The notes below the pieces were generated by a model. The model made no database searches. It was given only the letters and a program-made list of their open reading frames with translations, and had not been told where the DNA came from. A stretch of DNA of 64,000 nt, taken from contig CM023535.1 of assembly GCA_013350335.1 (NCBI GenBank), positions 39,616,069-39,680,068 of the forward strand. The letters run 5' to 3'. Both the position numbers and the translations under genes were made by a program. Shown in pieces: positions 1 through 11,697 of the stretch. The stretch comes from Chimonanthus salicifolius. Lineage: Eukaryota; Streptophyta; Magnoliopsida; Laurales; Calycanthaceae. The stretch's first letter is position 1. Each line of letters starts with the position of its first letter.

Positions 1-243
1 GATGGAGATTAAATTAGGAAGTCTCTAATTATGGACCTTTGATAAAAAAAATGGAAGATGATACTAATTTAGAAAGTATCTAAGGAAAGTATTAAATTAG
101 AAACCTTGAATTATGGATTCGAGAATGGTTGCTAAATTTGGAAACTATCTAATTATGGACTATTGATTAAATGAAAACCATTAAGGAACATTGTTTGGGT
201 TAATAAGTTTAAAAAGGGTTTTAATGGATAATCTCTATGAGTG

Positions 244-946
244 AGGTTTTGGCCATGGTGTATGGCCGAACCCCACTAAGGTTTATTTTATGAAAGATGC
301 TTCTTAATTTAGAAAGTTTCTAATAATGGAAGCTTGGAGGAATATTGCTCATGTTTTATGGATGATGATTATTATTTTTAGTAAGATTCTAATTATGGAT
401 CTTTGGGAAAAAAAAAGGGGGGGGGGGGGGGAGGGGAAAGAACCTTAGACCATGGTTCGGCCAAGGGCATGGCCGAAAACCCCATAAATAATTATGGAAT
501 TATACTCATATGGTTAGATCATGGAAATGATGGCAATTTTGTAAATAGGGTCTAGAATGAAGGACCATGGGTTCGGCCATGGTGTATGGCCGAACCACAT
601 GGGAAATATTTGATGGATCATGTTGGGACTAAGGAATAAATCATGGAATTAATATGGTGATTGATTAAAGTGGAGGATACAAATGTATGTTATCGGATTA
701 TTGGTTATGCAAGCCATGGATGGCAAACTTGTAAATATGTAGAAATATTGGACATAGGGTTCGGCCAGGGTGTATGGCCGAACCCCATGAACTATTTATT
801 GGACTATGTGTTTGGATTAAAGAAGTATGTATAAATTATTTTGGATCCTAAGCAAGGAAAATAACTAAAGATTAGACCAGTGGCAATTTGGTAAGTAAGT
901 GAGAAAATGGTAGACCATGGGTTCGGCCATGGTGTATGGCCGAATC
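244..946 (+). repeat. Array of short inverted repeats in the leftmost LTR
   Basis: Five copies of the family inverted repeat GGTTCGGCCA-n-TGGCCGAACC, at about 244-276, 451-482 (arm altered), 563-596, 748-786 and 914-946. They are separated by AT-rich spacers rich in GGAAAN and TTATGGA words. Flanking CCATGG/CCATGG extends several stems to about 16 bp. Confidence 0.85.
409..432 (+). repeat. Mononucleotide A/G tract
   Basis: A run of A followed directly by a run of about 14 G lies between two hairpin units of the LTR. It is a simple-sequence tract, probably a length-variable slippage site. Confidence 0.8.
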
Positions 947-1403
947 CCATGGGGATTTGATTATGGACTTAGAATATTAAAAATCAAATGGGACTAGGTT
1001 TTGACTGTTTATTACATTATAAGGTAACGGGATCTCACAAGGTGTTTACGATCGTGAGCGGTTACCGGACGAAAGACGCAAGGACACGTTAGGGGTCTTT
1101 GGTAGGATTCCACCTCTTTGAAACCATGGGTTTATATACATTGTTTTTATCTATCTGATGAATTTATATTGAAAATGATATGTTTCAAATGTGAGGTTTT
1201 AATGCTATGTTTATTAGATAAAATAGTATGTGTTTCATTGGGAAAAAGATGTGTTTCAAATGTGATGTTTTAATGCTATGTTTAAGTTATAAAATAGCAT
1301 GTGTTGTATATGTTTCAGATATGAGCTTTTAAATGCTATGATTTGTATAAGTGCATAGCATGTGGACTTTTGCATCTCATGCGTGGCATGGGAGGGATGA
1401 AAG

Positions 1404-1582
1404 GTAACCGGAGACCCACACTCCGCCGGGGCGTCCGTAAAACACTCGTGGGGGGGATACCTTGATGAGGAGCTTTCCATCAAGAGGATACTATGTATGA
1501 AATGTAACCGGAGATCCACACTCCATCGAGGCGCCCGTAAAACAATCGTGGGGAATACCTTGATGAGGAGCTTTCCATCAAG
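1404..1582 (+). repeat. Duplicated hairpin module (H1-H2-H3), period 100 bp
   Basis: Two tandem copies start at 1404 and 1504. Each has CGGAG...CTCCG (H1), a short CGG...CCG stem (H2) and CTTGATG...CATCAAG (H3; arms 1461-1467/1478-1484 and 1559-1565/1576-1582). The same module, usually duplicated, lies at the same place in every related LTR of the window. Confidence 0.8.
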
Positions 1583-2352
1583 AGGATGTTTTGTGATGGG
1601 TGGGACTCATTGCATATGATAGCATGGCATGGCATTGAATCGGCATGATTATGATCTTTATTATCATGCAAGGTTTCTGGTTTTATCGGTATGATTGGAT
1701 TTCTATTATCATACACTGTTTTGGATACGATGTTTTATAAGTATGGTATGATTTATTATAACTAGATTTGATATATCTTATATCTGGATTTTTGGTACTA
1801 ACACATGTGTTAGCCTTAATTGGAATACCTACTGGGCGTGTTGTACTAACGCCCTACTTCTACCTTAGTGGATGATACAGGAAAAGAAGAGAACGATGAA
1901 CGTAAAACGGGTCAAGCATAGGAGCTTGGATGCTTTTAATTTATATTTTGTTTAAGATACTCATGGGCTTGTATTTTGAGTATCTAGAATTCGGATGTAA
2001 TAACTTAGATGAATTTGCTATGGTTGGATGTTTTATTCGATAATTATGATATGATAATGATAATTAAGGACTTGACGTACTTTGCTATCTGAATGGAATA
2101 GAACAGTGTTCTATTATGTTTCCGCATATTATGATTTTTATTCCGCATGTTTATGTTGCTATGTGTGAACCATTTTCATGGACTTAGTCCATGCACACAT
2201 AGGGTTGGCCAGTTAAGGGCCGGACTTTAGAAGTTAGGACTTAGCTCACGTCGTGACGTCCTGCTCTCTATCACTCTATTCTGTTATTAAAAAAAAAAAA
2301 ATAGACTCTGATTTTACAGAAAGAAGCGAGTGAAAAAGGGCGGGGTGTTACA

Positions 2353-3100
2353 CCGTTCGGTGGGACCGATAAGCCATATGTGGGGAGTCATGACAATGAA
2401 TACCTTGATGTGGCTTGTACATCAAGAGGATTACTTATGTGCTTGTGATATGGTTGATGGGTGGGAATCATGGCATTTGACACCCATGGCATGGCATTGA
2501 CTTGCATGATTTTGACATTATATATCTATTGTGATTTTTATACTAATCCATGTGTTTGACCCTACTCTTTGACCGTACTTGGAATACCTACTGGGCGCGT
2601 TGACTAACGCCCTACTTCTACCTTAGATAATGGTACAGGGAATGGACGGAACGAAGGGCGTGAACGGAGTCAAGCTTAGGAGCTTGGATAATTTAGATTT
2701 ACTTTATTTAAGTTTTTATTTCGGACAATGTAATTTGAGTTATTCGCATTTTGGGACTGTAATAACTTAGAACTATCTTGCTATGGTTTGTTTTATTTTT
2801 TGACATTTGAACTTAAGTTATTTAAAGTGATGGACTTCCTTGCTTAAAAATTGGATAGGGTTAGTAACTTGAATCTCATATTAATTCCGCATTACTTTTA
2901 TTCTGCAAGTATAGCCTTAATGCGTGTGAACCATTTTAGTGGACTTAGTCCACGCACACGTATGGATGGCCAGTTAAGGGCCGGGCTTTGGAAGCTCAGA
3001 CTTAGCTTGCGTCGCGGCGTCCTGCCCTCTCTCACTCTTTATTTCAAAAAAAAAAAAATAGACTCTGCTTTTCGGCGAGTGAAAAAGGGCGGGCGAAACA
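2353..3100 (+). mobile_element. 3' part of the 5' LTR of gypsy element C
   Basis: Resumes the LTR interrupted at 2352. It has the H3 hairpin CTTGATG/CATCAAG (2404-2426), the CTAAC...CCTTAG block (AG at 2626), the terminal hairpin around the GGACTTAGTCC core (about 2941-2951), and an LTR end at 3100 that has decayed from GTTACA to GAAACA. A primer-binding site follows at once, which marks it as a 5' LTR. Confidence 0.8.
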
Positions 3101-3102
3101 GT

Positions 3103-3114
3103 TGGTATCATAGC
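3103..3114 (+). other. Primer-binding site of element C
   Basis: TGGTATCATAGC, two bases after the LTR, matches the complement of the initiator tRNA-Met 3' end with one change from the TGGTATCAGAGC seen in elements A and B. Confidence 0.8.
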
Positions 3115-3325
3115 GAAACTGGAAGTATGAATCTTTCGAAGTAAGATTGAGACGGTATAATGTCTCACTGACAAGATAAGAATGCCAACTGACCGAATCT
3201 TCGGCGTCCGCTACACGAGGACGGGATTACTTTACTTTGTTAAAACTCAAACTGAAGCATTCAATCTGAGAGCAACACTTGACTAAAAAGGAATGATAGC
3301 AAGGGAAGGACAATCACTATGAAAT

Positions 3326-3491
3326 GGATTTATCAAACATAGCAAAATAGGAGATATTTCCCCGAAACAAGAAAACATCAGGATTTCCCCAAATTGAGAA
3401 ACAATGATGGATTTATCAAACATAGCAAAATAGGAAACATTTTCCCGAAACAAGAAAACATCAAGATTTCCCCCAAATTGAGAAACAACAC
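3326..3491 (+). repeat. Tandem duplication of 83 bp in element C leader
   Basis: Two adjacent copies (3326-3408 and 3409-3491) of a leader segment containing AGCAAAATAGG and TTTCCCCGAAA-type words. Elements A and B have a single copy at the same place between primer site and gag, so this is a lineage-specific duplication. Confidence 0.85.
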
Positions 3492-3617
3492 TTGATACAT
3501 AGGAAAGTTCTCCAAAAATAAGAAATACAAGATGCTTATTTGCCAATTTTCCCAAACTATGTAAACACAAAACTTTACGAAAAGCTAAGTCAAACGATGT
3601 TTCAATGACTTAGGAAA

Positions 3618-3907
3618 ATGCCTCCAAGTAGAAGAACTCGACAAAACCTGTATGTGGAGGAAAAGGTGCAACAACCACACAAGGAGGAGGAGCAGAATAG
3701 CGTGAATATTCCCGTGGTACCACTCGAGCTGCAGAACTTGGTACAAGCTCTGGTCACTTCCGTTCTACAACAACATATGAACGGCAATGGAAGTGTGACC
3801 ACCAATGAGGTACATGGTCGGAGTATAGTTAGAGATTTTCAACAGCAGCGTCCCCCTCATTTCAAAGGGAAGAAGGACCTGCCGAAGTGGAGAATTGGCT
3901 AAGGAAC
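3618..3907 (+). pseudogene. Element C gag, N-terminal part (broken)
   Basis: Starts at the ATG matching the Gag start of A and B (MPPSRRTRQN). It continues through the acidic N-terminal tail, the conserved PLELQNLVQAL stretch and QQQRPPHFKGK. A frameshift near 3875 breaks the reading frame just before the WLRN segment. The copy is then interrupted by the solo LTR at 3908 and resumes at 7267 (TSD GGAAC). Gag would form the virus-like particle. This copy is non-functional. Confidence 0.85.
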
Positions 3908-6900
3908 TGTAACGCCCCGCCCTTTTTCACTCACTTCGTCCCAAAAATTCAGAGTCTATTTTTTTTTTTTTAATAACAGAGTAGAGTGATAGAGAGCGGG
4001 AGTCACGACGCGAGCTAAGTCCGAACTTCCAAAGTCCGACCCTTAACTGGCCAACCCTATGTGTGCATGGACTCAGTCCATGAAAACGGTTCACACATAG
4101 CAATATAAACATGCAGAATAAAAAATCATAACATGCAGAATTATAATAGAACCAAGTTCTATTCCATTCTGATAGCAAAGTACGTCAAGTCCTTAATCAT
4201 CATTCAGATATCATAATTATCAAAATTAACATCCAACCATCTAAGTTATTACACTCCTGGAAACTAGTTACTCAATACATGTCCATAAGTAACTTTATTC
4301 AAAACATATAAAATAAATCATCCAAGCTCCTATGCCTGGCCCTCCTTGCGTTCATCGTTCCCCTTGTTTCCTGTATCATCAACTAGGGTAGAAGTAGGGC
4401 GTTAGAACAACGCGCCCAGTAGGTATTCCAATTAGGGCTAACACATGGTTAGTACAAAACATATATAATATCATAATGTCCAAAACCATATAAAACGATG
4501 CCATGCAATGATGACAAATGCAATGAGTCCCACCCATCACATGTACATAAAAGTACCCACCACATAGGTCTTTCGGATGCCCCGACAGAGTGTGGACCCT
4601 CCGGTTTCTTCCTGATGGAAAAGCACATCAAGGTACCCCACATAGGTTTTTCGGACGTCCCGATGGAGTGTGGACCCTCCGGTTACAAATCCTTCAACCC
4701 ATGCCATGCATGAGATGACAATGAAACACATGCTATTTTATAATATAAACATAGCATTAAAATCACATTTTGAAACATATCCAATGCATGCTATTTTATT
4801 ATATAAACATAACACTTAAAATCACAATATTAAAACATATTCTTTGCAACATAATTTCATCAAAAATAAGATAAAACAAATGTACATAAACCCATGGTTT
4901 CAAAGAGGTAGAATCCTACCAAAGACTGCTAACGTGTCCTTGCGTCTTTCATCCGGTAACCGCTCACGATCGTAAACACCTTGTGAGGTCCCGTTACCTT
5001 ATAATATAACAATTAATCATAACCAAGTCCCACTTGATTTTTAACATTCTAAGTCCATAAACAAAACCCCATGGGGTTCGGCCATACACCATGGCCGAAC
5101 CCATGGTCCATTAATTAAGTTAATTAAAAAAAGGCAATTATACATTCTATTCATTTAAAACATGCTTAGGCTAATCAATATCCCATTACCATGGTTCATG
5201 GGGTTCGGCCATACACCATTGCCGAACCCATGATCTTTCATTTTAGCCTCTAATTACAATTTTGCCATTTATTCATCCATGGTTTCCTTAATTAACATCT
5301 TCAACATCTAACAACACCTTTTATCATTGTTTCTTCATGGGGTTCGGCCATACACATGACCGAACCCTATGGTTCCTTATTTCCCTTCTTAAAATCACTT
5401 TAGACCTTTAAAACTTCCTTAACACTTTCCATGGTTTTTATGTTTTGCAACCCTTTAAAATTAATAAATCAGTCCACATGATTCAATGTCTAAGAAACCC
5501 CAAATCCATAACTATATTTGGTGGGGTTCGGCCACACACCATGGCCGAACCTCACCCCTTCTTTTCTATTCTTTTGGTCCAACAATTAAATCTAACAACC
5601 TTTCCAAATTATGAACCCTCTTTCAAAAATCATTAATCCTTGATCTAACATCTTAGCCATAATGAAATTACGGTTCGGCCATGCAATGGCTGACCCATAT
5701 CCTTAATTAGAAACTTACTAAAAATAGTAACCATCTTCCATAAAATTGAGCAATGTTCCTCCATGCTTCCATTATTAAAAACTTTCTAAATTAAGAAGCA
5801 TCCTTCATAAATTAGATAATTTCCAAATTTAGCATGCATCTTTCCATAAATAGAAACTTTCCCATTTTAATGTCCATCTTCTATTTTTAGAAGGTTTCCA
5901 AATTTATCTCCACCTTCTATATTTAGAAGGTTTCCAAATTTATCTCCACCTTCTATATTTAGAAGGTTTCCAAATTTAATAAACAACTCCATGGGGTTTG
6001 GCCATACACCATGGCCGAACCCTATGGTTCATACTCTTTAGAAATCATACATTCCCATTCATCCATTAATTTGTCTTTCCATGGATCTAAACCATCAACC
6101 ATACATCCATTTAAAATAAATCATAAATGATCTTTCACATGGGGTTCGGCCATACAACATGGCCGAACCCTATGATTCAACTTCTCCTTCAAACTTCCAT
6201 TTAAAAAAATCAATGTTCTTTCCATAGGATTCATCCTTCAAAAACCCATTAAACAAACCCAATGTTCCTCCATGGTTTTCAATCCTCAAAACCCATGAAC
6301 TAAACATGTCTTTCCATGGGGTTCGGCCATGCACTATGGCCGAACCCTATGGTTCTTTCTTTCCATTAAAATTCATACATTCATCTCCCTATCCTTTTCC
6401 ATGGGGTTCGACCATGGTGGTTCTTTTCTTTTAAAACAAATTTATCAAATAAAAATACTAACCGGTTCCGATTGATTCTTGCTCTTCCAATCTTTCTCCT
6501 TTCTTCTTAATTTTTCCAAACCAAGAACACCTCTTCCTGGCTGTCTTCTCTTTCTCATTGTTCTTGCCGTGAATGATAACTTGAGAGAGGGAGAGAGAGA
6601 TGTGCAATCCGTGCACCCTTGTCCTTCTCTCCTTTTTAATAACTCCCTCTTGATCTTAGTTTATAAGGTGCTTTAGATACAATTTCCTCTTAGGGTCGTG
6701 CGCCCCTTGTATCTCTCCCTTTATTATTCCACTCAATCCTATTAAGATAGCACTTGCCAACCTTGGCTTCCCATAGTTAGAAGGTGCTTAAGATAATACT
6801 TACCTCAATGCCGTGCGCCCCCTTGTGCCTTAAGTTGGAAAGTGTCATGCGCCCCTCTTATTGCCTCTTTTAATCTCCCATGATCCAAATTTAAAAGGTG

Positions 6901-7266
6901 CTAAAATAATAATTCCCTTATGCCATTTTTAATCTAGAAAACCCCTTTTTAAATGATCCATGCGCATCACCTAGATGTGCAATCCTTATACACGGCCAAT
7001 GTAATCTTCATTTGATTTTTAAACATCTTCTTGGATATTCAAATCCCATAATTCGGCCATGAACAATAATTTATTTAATTTAGACATAAAGCATACTCTT
7101 TTAATTCAACCCATTTAAATTTTATTGGAACCCTTTCCAAAACCGTTGCGTCCTAATTAGGCCAATGACCCAATACATTACCCATATAAGATCCATATCT
7201 AAAAATTCACAATTTAAATGGATAATTTTCATATAAATTAATAACTTGAAAATCCGGGGTGCTACA
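3908..7266 (-). mobile_element. Solo LTR (3359 bp) in element C gag, TSD GGAAC
   Basis: Reverse LTR running from TGTAACGCCCC (its 3' end) at 3908 to GTGCTACA (its 5' start) at 7266. It is flanked by perfect GGAAC at 3903-3907 and 7267-7271. No internal retroviral sequence is present, so LTR-LTR recombination removed the body. Landmarks on the reverse strand: TATA-like CCTTTTTAAT (6631-6640), donor-like GTTAGT starting at 6462, acceptor-like AG ending at 4383. Inverted repeats lie at about 5073, 5198, 5339, 5523, 5993, 6142 and 6318. Confidence 0.95.
5880..5978 (-). repeat. 36-bp tandem repeat inside the solo LTR
   Basis: About 2.5 copies of a 36-bp unit; AGAAGGTTTCC begins at 5889, 5925 and 5961. 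It lies between two GGTTCGGCCA hairpins and is built of the TTTCC/GGAAA words common in these LTR spacers. Confidence 0.85.
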
Positions 7267-7595
7267 GGAACATCACCAAGATCTTGAGAAGATCACGGGT
7301 AACGAAGATAGAATATTGATGGCTACTTCACAGTTGATTGATGATGCCGGCAAGTGGTGGGAAGTGATTGAGCGACAGCGGGTCCAGATTCCAGAAGGGG
7401 AAAGGACAGAGATGACATAGGACCAGTTCTCTGCAATGTTCTTGGATCACTATTTTCTAGAAGAGGAGAAGGAACGCCAGACACAAGCATTTATATCTTT
7501 GGTGCAAGGCACAATGACTGTGGCGAAGTATCATCAGGAGTTCCTCCGTCTATCATGTTATGCTTTATACATGATGGACACGGACTATAGGAAGG
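7267..7595 (+). pseudogene. Element C gag, continuation (frameshift, stop, truncated)
   Basis: Continues C gag after the solo LTR. Readable Gag segments include [17 protein letters not shown] and [18 protein letters not shown], close to A and B. There is a frameshift around 7300 and a TGG-to-TAG stop at 7418-7420. Similarity ends near 7595, after the MMDTDYRKA segment. Protease, RT, integrase and 3' LTR of C are absent from the window, so a deletion joined gag to unrelated sequence. Confidence 0.85.
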
Positions 7596-9214
7596 CTAAT
7601 TTGAGCTGGGTCTTCGACCAAGCATCACCCGTTCCCTCTTATTACCCATCCATATTCCTTCAGAACCCTCCATAGTCCTTTTCCTTGCTCCTGCATTCCT
7701 TGAATACCCAAACAGAATCCTTTGCATCTCACCCTTTTCGCCAAAGCCCCATTCACATTCCTTTTCTCTTGCCATCCGTATCCCACTTAGCCTTCATAAT
7801 CCTTTTATCTAAGCCTACAATCAGCTATCACTTAACTTATATTTATTATTTCAGACCATAGCCCCCTTAAGTATCAGTACATCCCACTACCATTTACCCA
7901 TTGGATTTATTTAATTTGTTTAATTTTTTTACCCCATTATTTTCATTCACATTAGATTTTAGTATCTTGCATGATTATCTGTGACAAATTTATATTAATT
8001 AATTTGCATATATTAATTGACATTTAATTTCAGCCTATCTTTTAGCTTAGGGTGGATTATTTTCATCCCTCCTAATATTTAGGAAACCAAATTTAGGTAT
8101 TTAGAGTCATCTTATACCCTGTCCTGCATCATCTCCCCTTGTATAAGTGTAATTTTCCATACAATTTTGATTATGATCAAGATCTGGCCTTAACCGTCAT
8201 CATTTTGTGAACTTGGGCAATTTGTAGCAATTTGCAACTCACTCGAGAAAACATGTGATCCCATGTCCATCAAGTTTAGACCTTAGATTCCATCATTAGA
8301 TCTATATATTGAATCACGATACACAAGGTGCATTAGGATTCAAGTGTAAGACTAGACCTTCCATTGAGCTGTGATTGAATAATCGCGAGGGGCTCACATT
8401 GTATCTTTAGATCTATTTCTTGGAACAACGTTCTTCTCTTAGATGTGTGATCAATCACTTCGTAAGTCATACATGCACTATCTATGGTCATGTTTTCCAT
8501 CAATTGGACATGATCATTTCAATTCTATCATGTCAAAATTGACATGATCCTTTATGGATTTCATTAATATAAATCATTGAGGTCTTCATCTTATATAAAT
8601 CATGACATTTAATCCACTTTTAAGTGCCAACACATATCAATCATCTCACATTCATAGTGATTTGATTATCCTACCCTTCAAGAGTGATTTGATTATTCTA
8701 ACCTTCCGGCTTCTATGGCCACCAACCCCCTCTTCTTCCAAAGCAATGTTCCATTAGTACAATTGTAGTAGAGCACTGGTTGGGATTCATATACTCTTTT
8801 TTTTCCTCTCACATCCAATATTTATTGTGAGTTAGATTCATACTGATTTCACTTTATCCCTAGTTATACTCATCTTTGGGCTGAACATCTAATAAAAACT
8901 TGGCTGAGAAGACAAGCCTACTATCCCCCATGAATCGGATCACCACCTGTATATGCTCTGTTTAAGTTACACTTACGATTGGCTAGAGCACAGATTTACT
9001 ATATTTCAATTTTTACACACCATTAAATTAGAACACTATTTTAATGAGTTGACTTTCCTGAAATTGAGATGAAACTTGGGCTTGACTCATTTTTGGCCAA
9101 ATAGATGCCATATTACTGTTTTCTTGGTCCTTTAATTTCATTAGATCAAAAATATGTATTCGTTATTGATTGCTCAAGAGTTTAGAATCTGTTTTTTTTT
9201 TAATAGCGAAGGTA
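7596..9214. other. Unassigned spacer
   Basis: AT-rich DNA with no long ORF, RNA gene or retroelement domain that I recognise. It is the left flank of the copia insertion and the right side of the deletion that truncated element C. A TTATTTCAG near 7850 looks like a splice acceptor but has no coding support. Confidence 0.5.
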
Positions 9215-9219
9215 TCAAG

Positions 9220-10210
9220 TGTTGGCGGTGGCTCAATTCCACCGAATCATACGGCAATTGGATTTCCAAATTCAAGAGGGCACTTGAAATTAGTAGTTAC
9301 TTAATCTAATAATATGGCAATTACTATTATTGTGATACAAAACAACTAGAGAAATTAGTAATTTCCTATTTAGTAGGACACGGCCATGTTGCAAGGAATC
9401 GTGATTGGAAACTGCTATATGCAGCAGCAAGTGGACTGACTAATATATATATATATATATATATAAAAGGCTAGTTGGTTTGCCGATGGAAGGATAGAGG
9501 TACTCAACATACACATCAAGAGGGACGTATAAGAAAGGGAAGATTCTGACTTGGGGAATCAGTCGAATCAGCAGTGCTCTGCATATTAGAGTGCAAGCAG
9601 TATACACGTACACCTGCAAAGAGAAGGTGGTTGGATCAGATGCAATTGTCGGGTTCTTCATAGCCAGACATTGCTCTGGTACTGAGTAGCAGAAGAGGCT
9701 ATACACTGGTAAATGTGTAGCAGCACTTTTTTGGAGAGTTCTCAAATTAGTAAGGAGGGAAAAACGAGACTTGTTTTTAAGGCTGATTCGATTGGAGGAA
9801 GGCTAATCAAACTTTGGCTGCAATACACAAATAAGTTTGCTTTTGGGTGGGTACTGCTGTAATGGACAGTAGTTAGAGCTGGGTTTATTTGTGGGCAGCA
9901 CAAATGCAGAGAAAGATAGTGGGTATGAGAGAAGTTTGCACAGAGGTTAAAGAACAAGCTGGGAATCATCGTGTAAGACAGAAGTTAGTATAAGGAGGGT
10001 CCTTAAGGATTGTTTTTTTATTCGGGTTTTGTTTTTTACAAAAGGGTTGATCCTTGTATGTGTACTTCTTCTCTATTTCTTTGATTAATAAAATCATTAC
10101 ACGCTCCGTGGAAGTAGGCCGGGTGGGGCCGAACCTCGTAAATTTGCTTGTGTTGGTTTGTGCTTATTTTCACGTTCGGTTTTTTCTTGTTTCCGCTGAC
10201 AACGCTAACA
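9220..10210 (+). repeat. 5' LTR of the copia element (991 bp)
   Basis: TG...CA termini. A (TA)n tract leads into TATAAAAGG (9462-9470) as a likely promoter, and AATAAA at 10087-10092 is a likely polyadenylation signal. The last part (about 10135-10210) matches the residual 3' LTR at 34540-34619. Confidence 0.85.
9442..9470 (+). promoter_or_regulatory. TA repeat and TATA box of copia LTR
   Basis: An alternating TA run of about 24 bp merges into TATAAAAGG, the expected core promoter position inside a copia LTR. Confidence 0.6.
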
Positions 10211-10212
10211 AG

Positions 10213-10220
10213 TGGTATCA
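10213..10220 (+). other. Primer-binding site of copia element
   Basis: TGGTATCA two bases after the LTR end, complementary to the start of the initiator tRNA-Met 3' end. The match then breaks (GTAGC instead of GAGC). Confidence 0.7.
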
Positions 10221-10283
10221 GTAGCTTTGGTTGGAGACTAAGGACTCGAGGGTGAACGGGATACAACACAGGGAGGCTTTGGG

Positions 10284-11209
10284 TTGTCGGAGGTGATGGA
10301 AATCAACATAGTCCGAATGATTAACCTCAATGAAGCAAATTACATATTATGGAAGGTAAAGATGGAAGAACTTTTGTATTGTAGAGATCTCTACAAACCG
10401 ATCGCAGGGAGACCCAAGGTGCCAACGGAGGAGTCTTCCGATGATAAGGGGAAGACAAAACTGAAGGTCGAGATGTCTGATGATGAATGGAACGATCTTG
10501 ATCGGAAGTGCCTCAGTTTTATTCGACAGCGGATGGATGACAATGTGTTTCATCTGGTGTCCACCGAGACGACTGCACGATCTCTCTGGAACAAGTTGGA
10601 GGGATTATACGCGAGAAAGACTGCGGGCAACAAGGCGTTCCTAATAAGAAAGTTGGTGAATCTGAAGTACAATGAAAGTACTTCTATTGTGGAGCATCTG
10701 AATGAGATGCAAAGTATAGTCAATCAACTCTCATCCATGAAGATGGTTCTTGACGGTGAGTTGCAGGCCCTACTACTTCTCAATTCCCTACCTGACAATT
10801 GGGAGACCTTGGTGGTGTCACTCAGTAATTCATCGCCAGATGGTACTGTCACTATGGTGTCTGTGACAAGTAGTGTGCTGAACGAGGAGACAAGAAGAAA
10901 GTCTTTGGTGGGTTCTTCTCAGACACAGTCTCATACACAGGCTCTCTTTACAGTGAACAGAGGGAGAAACAACAGCAGAAAACCTCAAGACCATGACAAG
11001 TTCAGAGGGTCAAGCTCAAAATCCAAAGGGAGAGGTCGAGGAAAGCTTAGACGTTTCTAATGTGAGAAAAAGGGGCATAAGATGATGGATTGCAACCAGA
11101 AGAAGTGTGATCTAGAGGCCAGATTGCAATGTTCAGATCAATCAAATATCGTACAAAGTGAGACAGACAATGATGTAGGTGTTGTCGTGTGCACAGTCAC
11201 CACAGGTAT
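10284..11209 (+). pseudogene. Copia gag (UBN2-type), broken at the zinc knuckle
   Basis: The frame opens at ATG 10284 with the copia Gag hallmark NEANYILWKVKMEELL and the UBN2-type core (SLWNKLEGLYARKT, LNEMQSIVNQLSSM, LLNSLPDNWETLV). A basic tail precedes the CCHC knuckle. The knuckle is damaged: its first Cys codon reads Arg and a Tyr-type codon is TAA (stop ending at 11060); CEKKGHKMMDC follows in the same frame. The frame then reads on to 11209, where the GGTAT-flanked solo LTR enters, and resumes at the protease at 34053. Gag packages copia RNA in cytoplasmic particles; this copy would give only a truncated Gag. Confidence 0.9.
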
Positions 11210-11697
11210 TGTAACACCCCGCCCTTTTTCACTCTCTTTTTTCCGTAAATTTAGAGTATTTTTTTTTATAACAGAGTAGAGTGATAGAGCGCGGGACGTC
11301 ACGACGCGAGCTAAGTTTGTACTTCCAAAGTCCGACCCTTAACTGGCCAACCCTATGTGTGCATGGACCAAGTCCACGAGAATGGTTCACACATAGCAAT
11401 ATCAACTTGCGGAATAAAAATCATAACCTGTTGAATCATAACATCAATATGCGGAAACATAATAGAACCAAGTTCTATTCCATTCAGATAGCAAAGTACG
11501 TCAAGTCCTTATCCATAATTAAAACATCAAAATTATCCAATAAATCATCCAACCATCTAATTATTACATTCCGAAATCTAAATACTCAAATACAAGTTCA
11601 TGAGTAACTTTATTCAAAACATATAAAATAAGTCTTCCAAGCTCTTATGCCTAGCCCGTCTTACGTTCGTCATTCCCCTGATTTCCTGTATCATCAA

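Larger units (their letters stand above)
1..2352 (+). mobile_element. 3' part of a Tekay-like gypsy LTR, cut by window start
   Basis: Forward LTR ending in the family terminus GGGGTGTTACA at 2352. It carries GGTTCGGCCA/TGGCCGAACC inverted repeats (about 244-946), two tandem copies of a hairpin module (1404-1582), the CTAAC plus AG block (AG at 1868) and the terminal hairpin (2159-2202). After 2352 the sequence drops into the middle of another related LTR (2353-3100), so this is a nested insertion. The expected 5-bp duplication is CCGTT (2353-2357), but the left copy lies outside the window. Whether it is a solo LTR or the 3' LTR of a full element cannot be seen. Confidence 0.85.

Noticed and set aside
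244..946. CRISPR-like array (regular short repeats with unique spacers)
   Set aside because: Repeats are dyads in a plant LTR, spacing is irregular (about 100-400 bp), and no cas genes exist here. They belong to the retrotransposon.
1256..1716. Reverse ORFs across the hairpin modules
   Set aside because: Their repeated peptide words (LLMESSSSRY) simply reflect the tandem 100-bp module; no coding support.
10130..10220. tRNA gene suggested by tRNA-like words
   Set aside because: The TGGTATCA match is the primer-binding site complementary to the tRNA 3' end; no cloverleaf is present. The same holds at 3103, 19611 and 47020.
11281..11607. 108-codon ORF in a solo LTR, similar to 41674-41859 and 55532-55717
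   Set aside because: It is a shared stretch of LTR end sequence read in one frame. It is not kept open at equal length and overlaps conserved hairpins.
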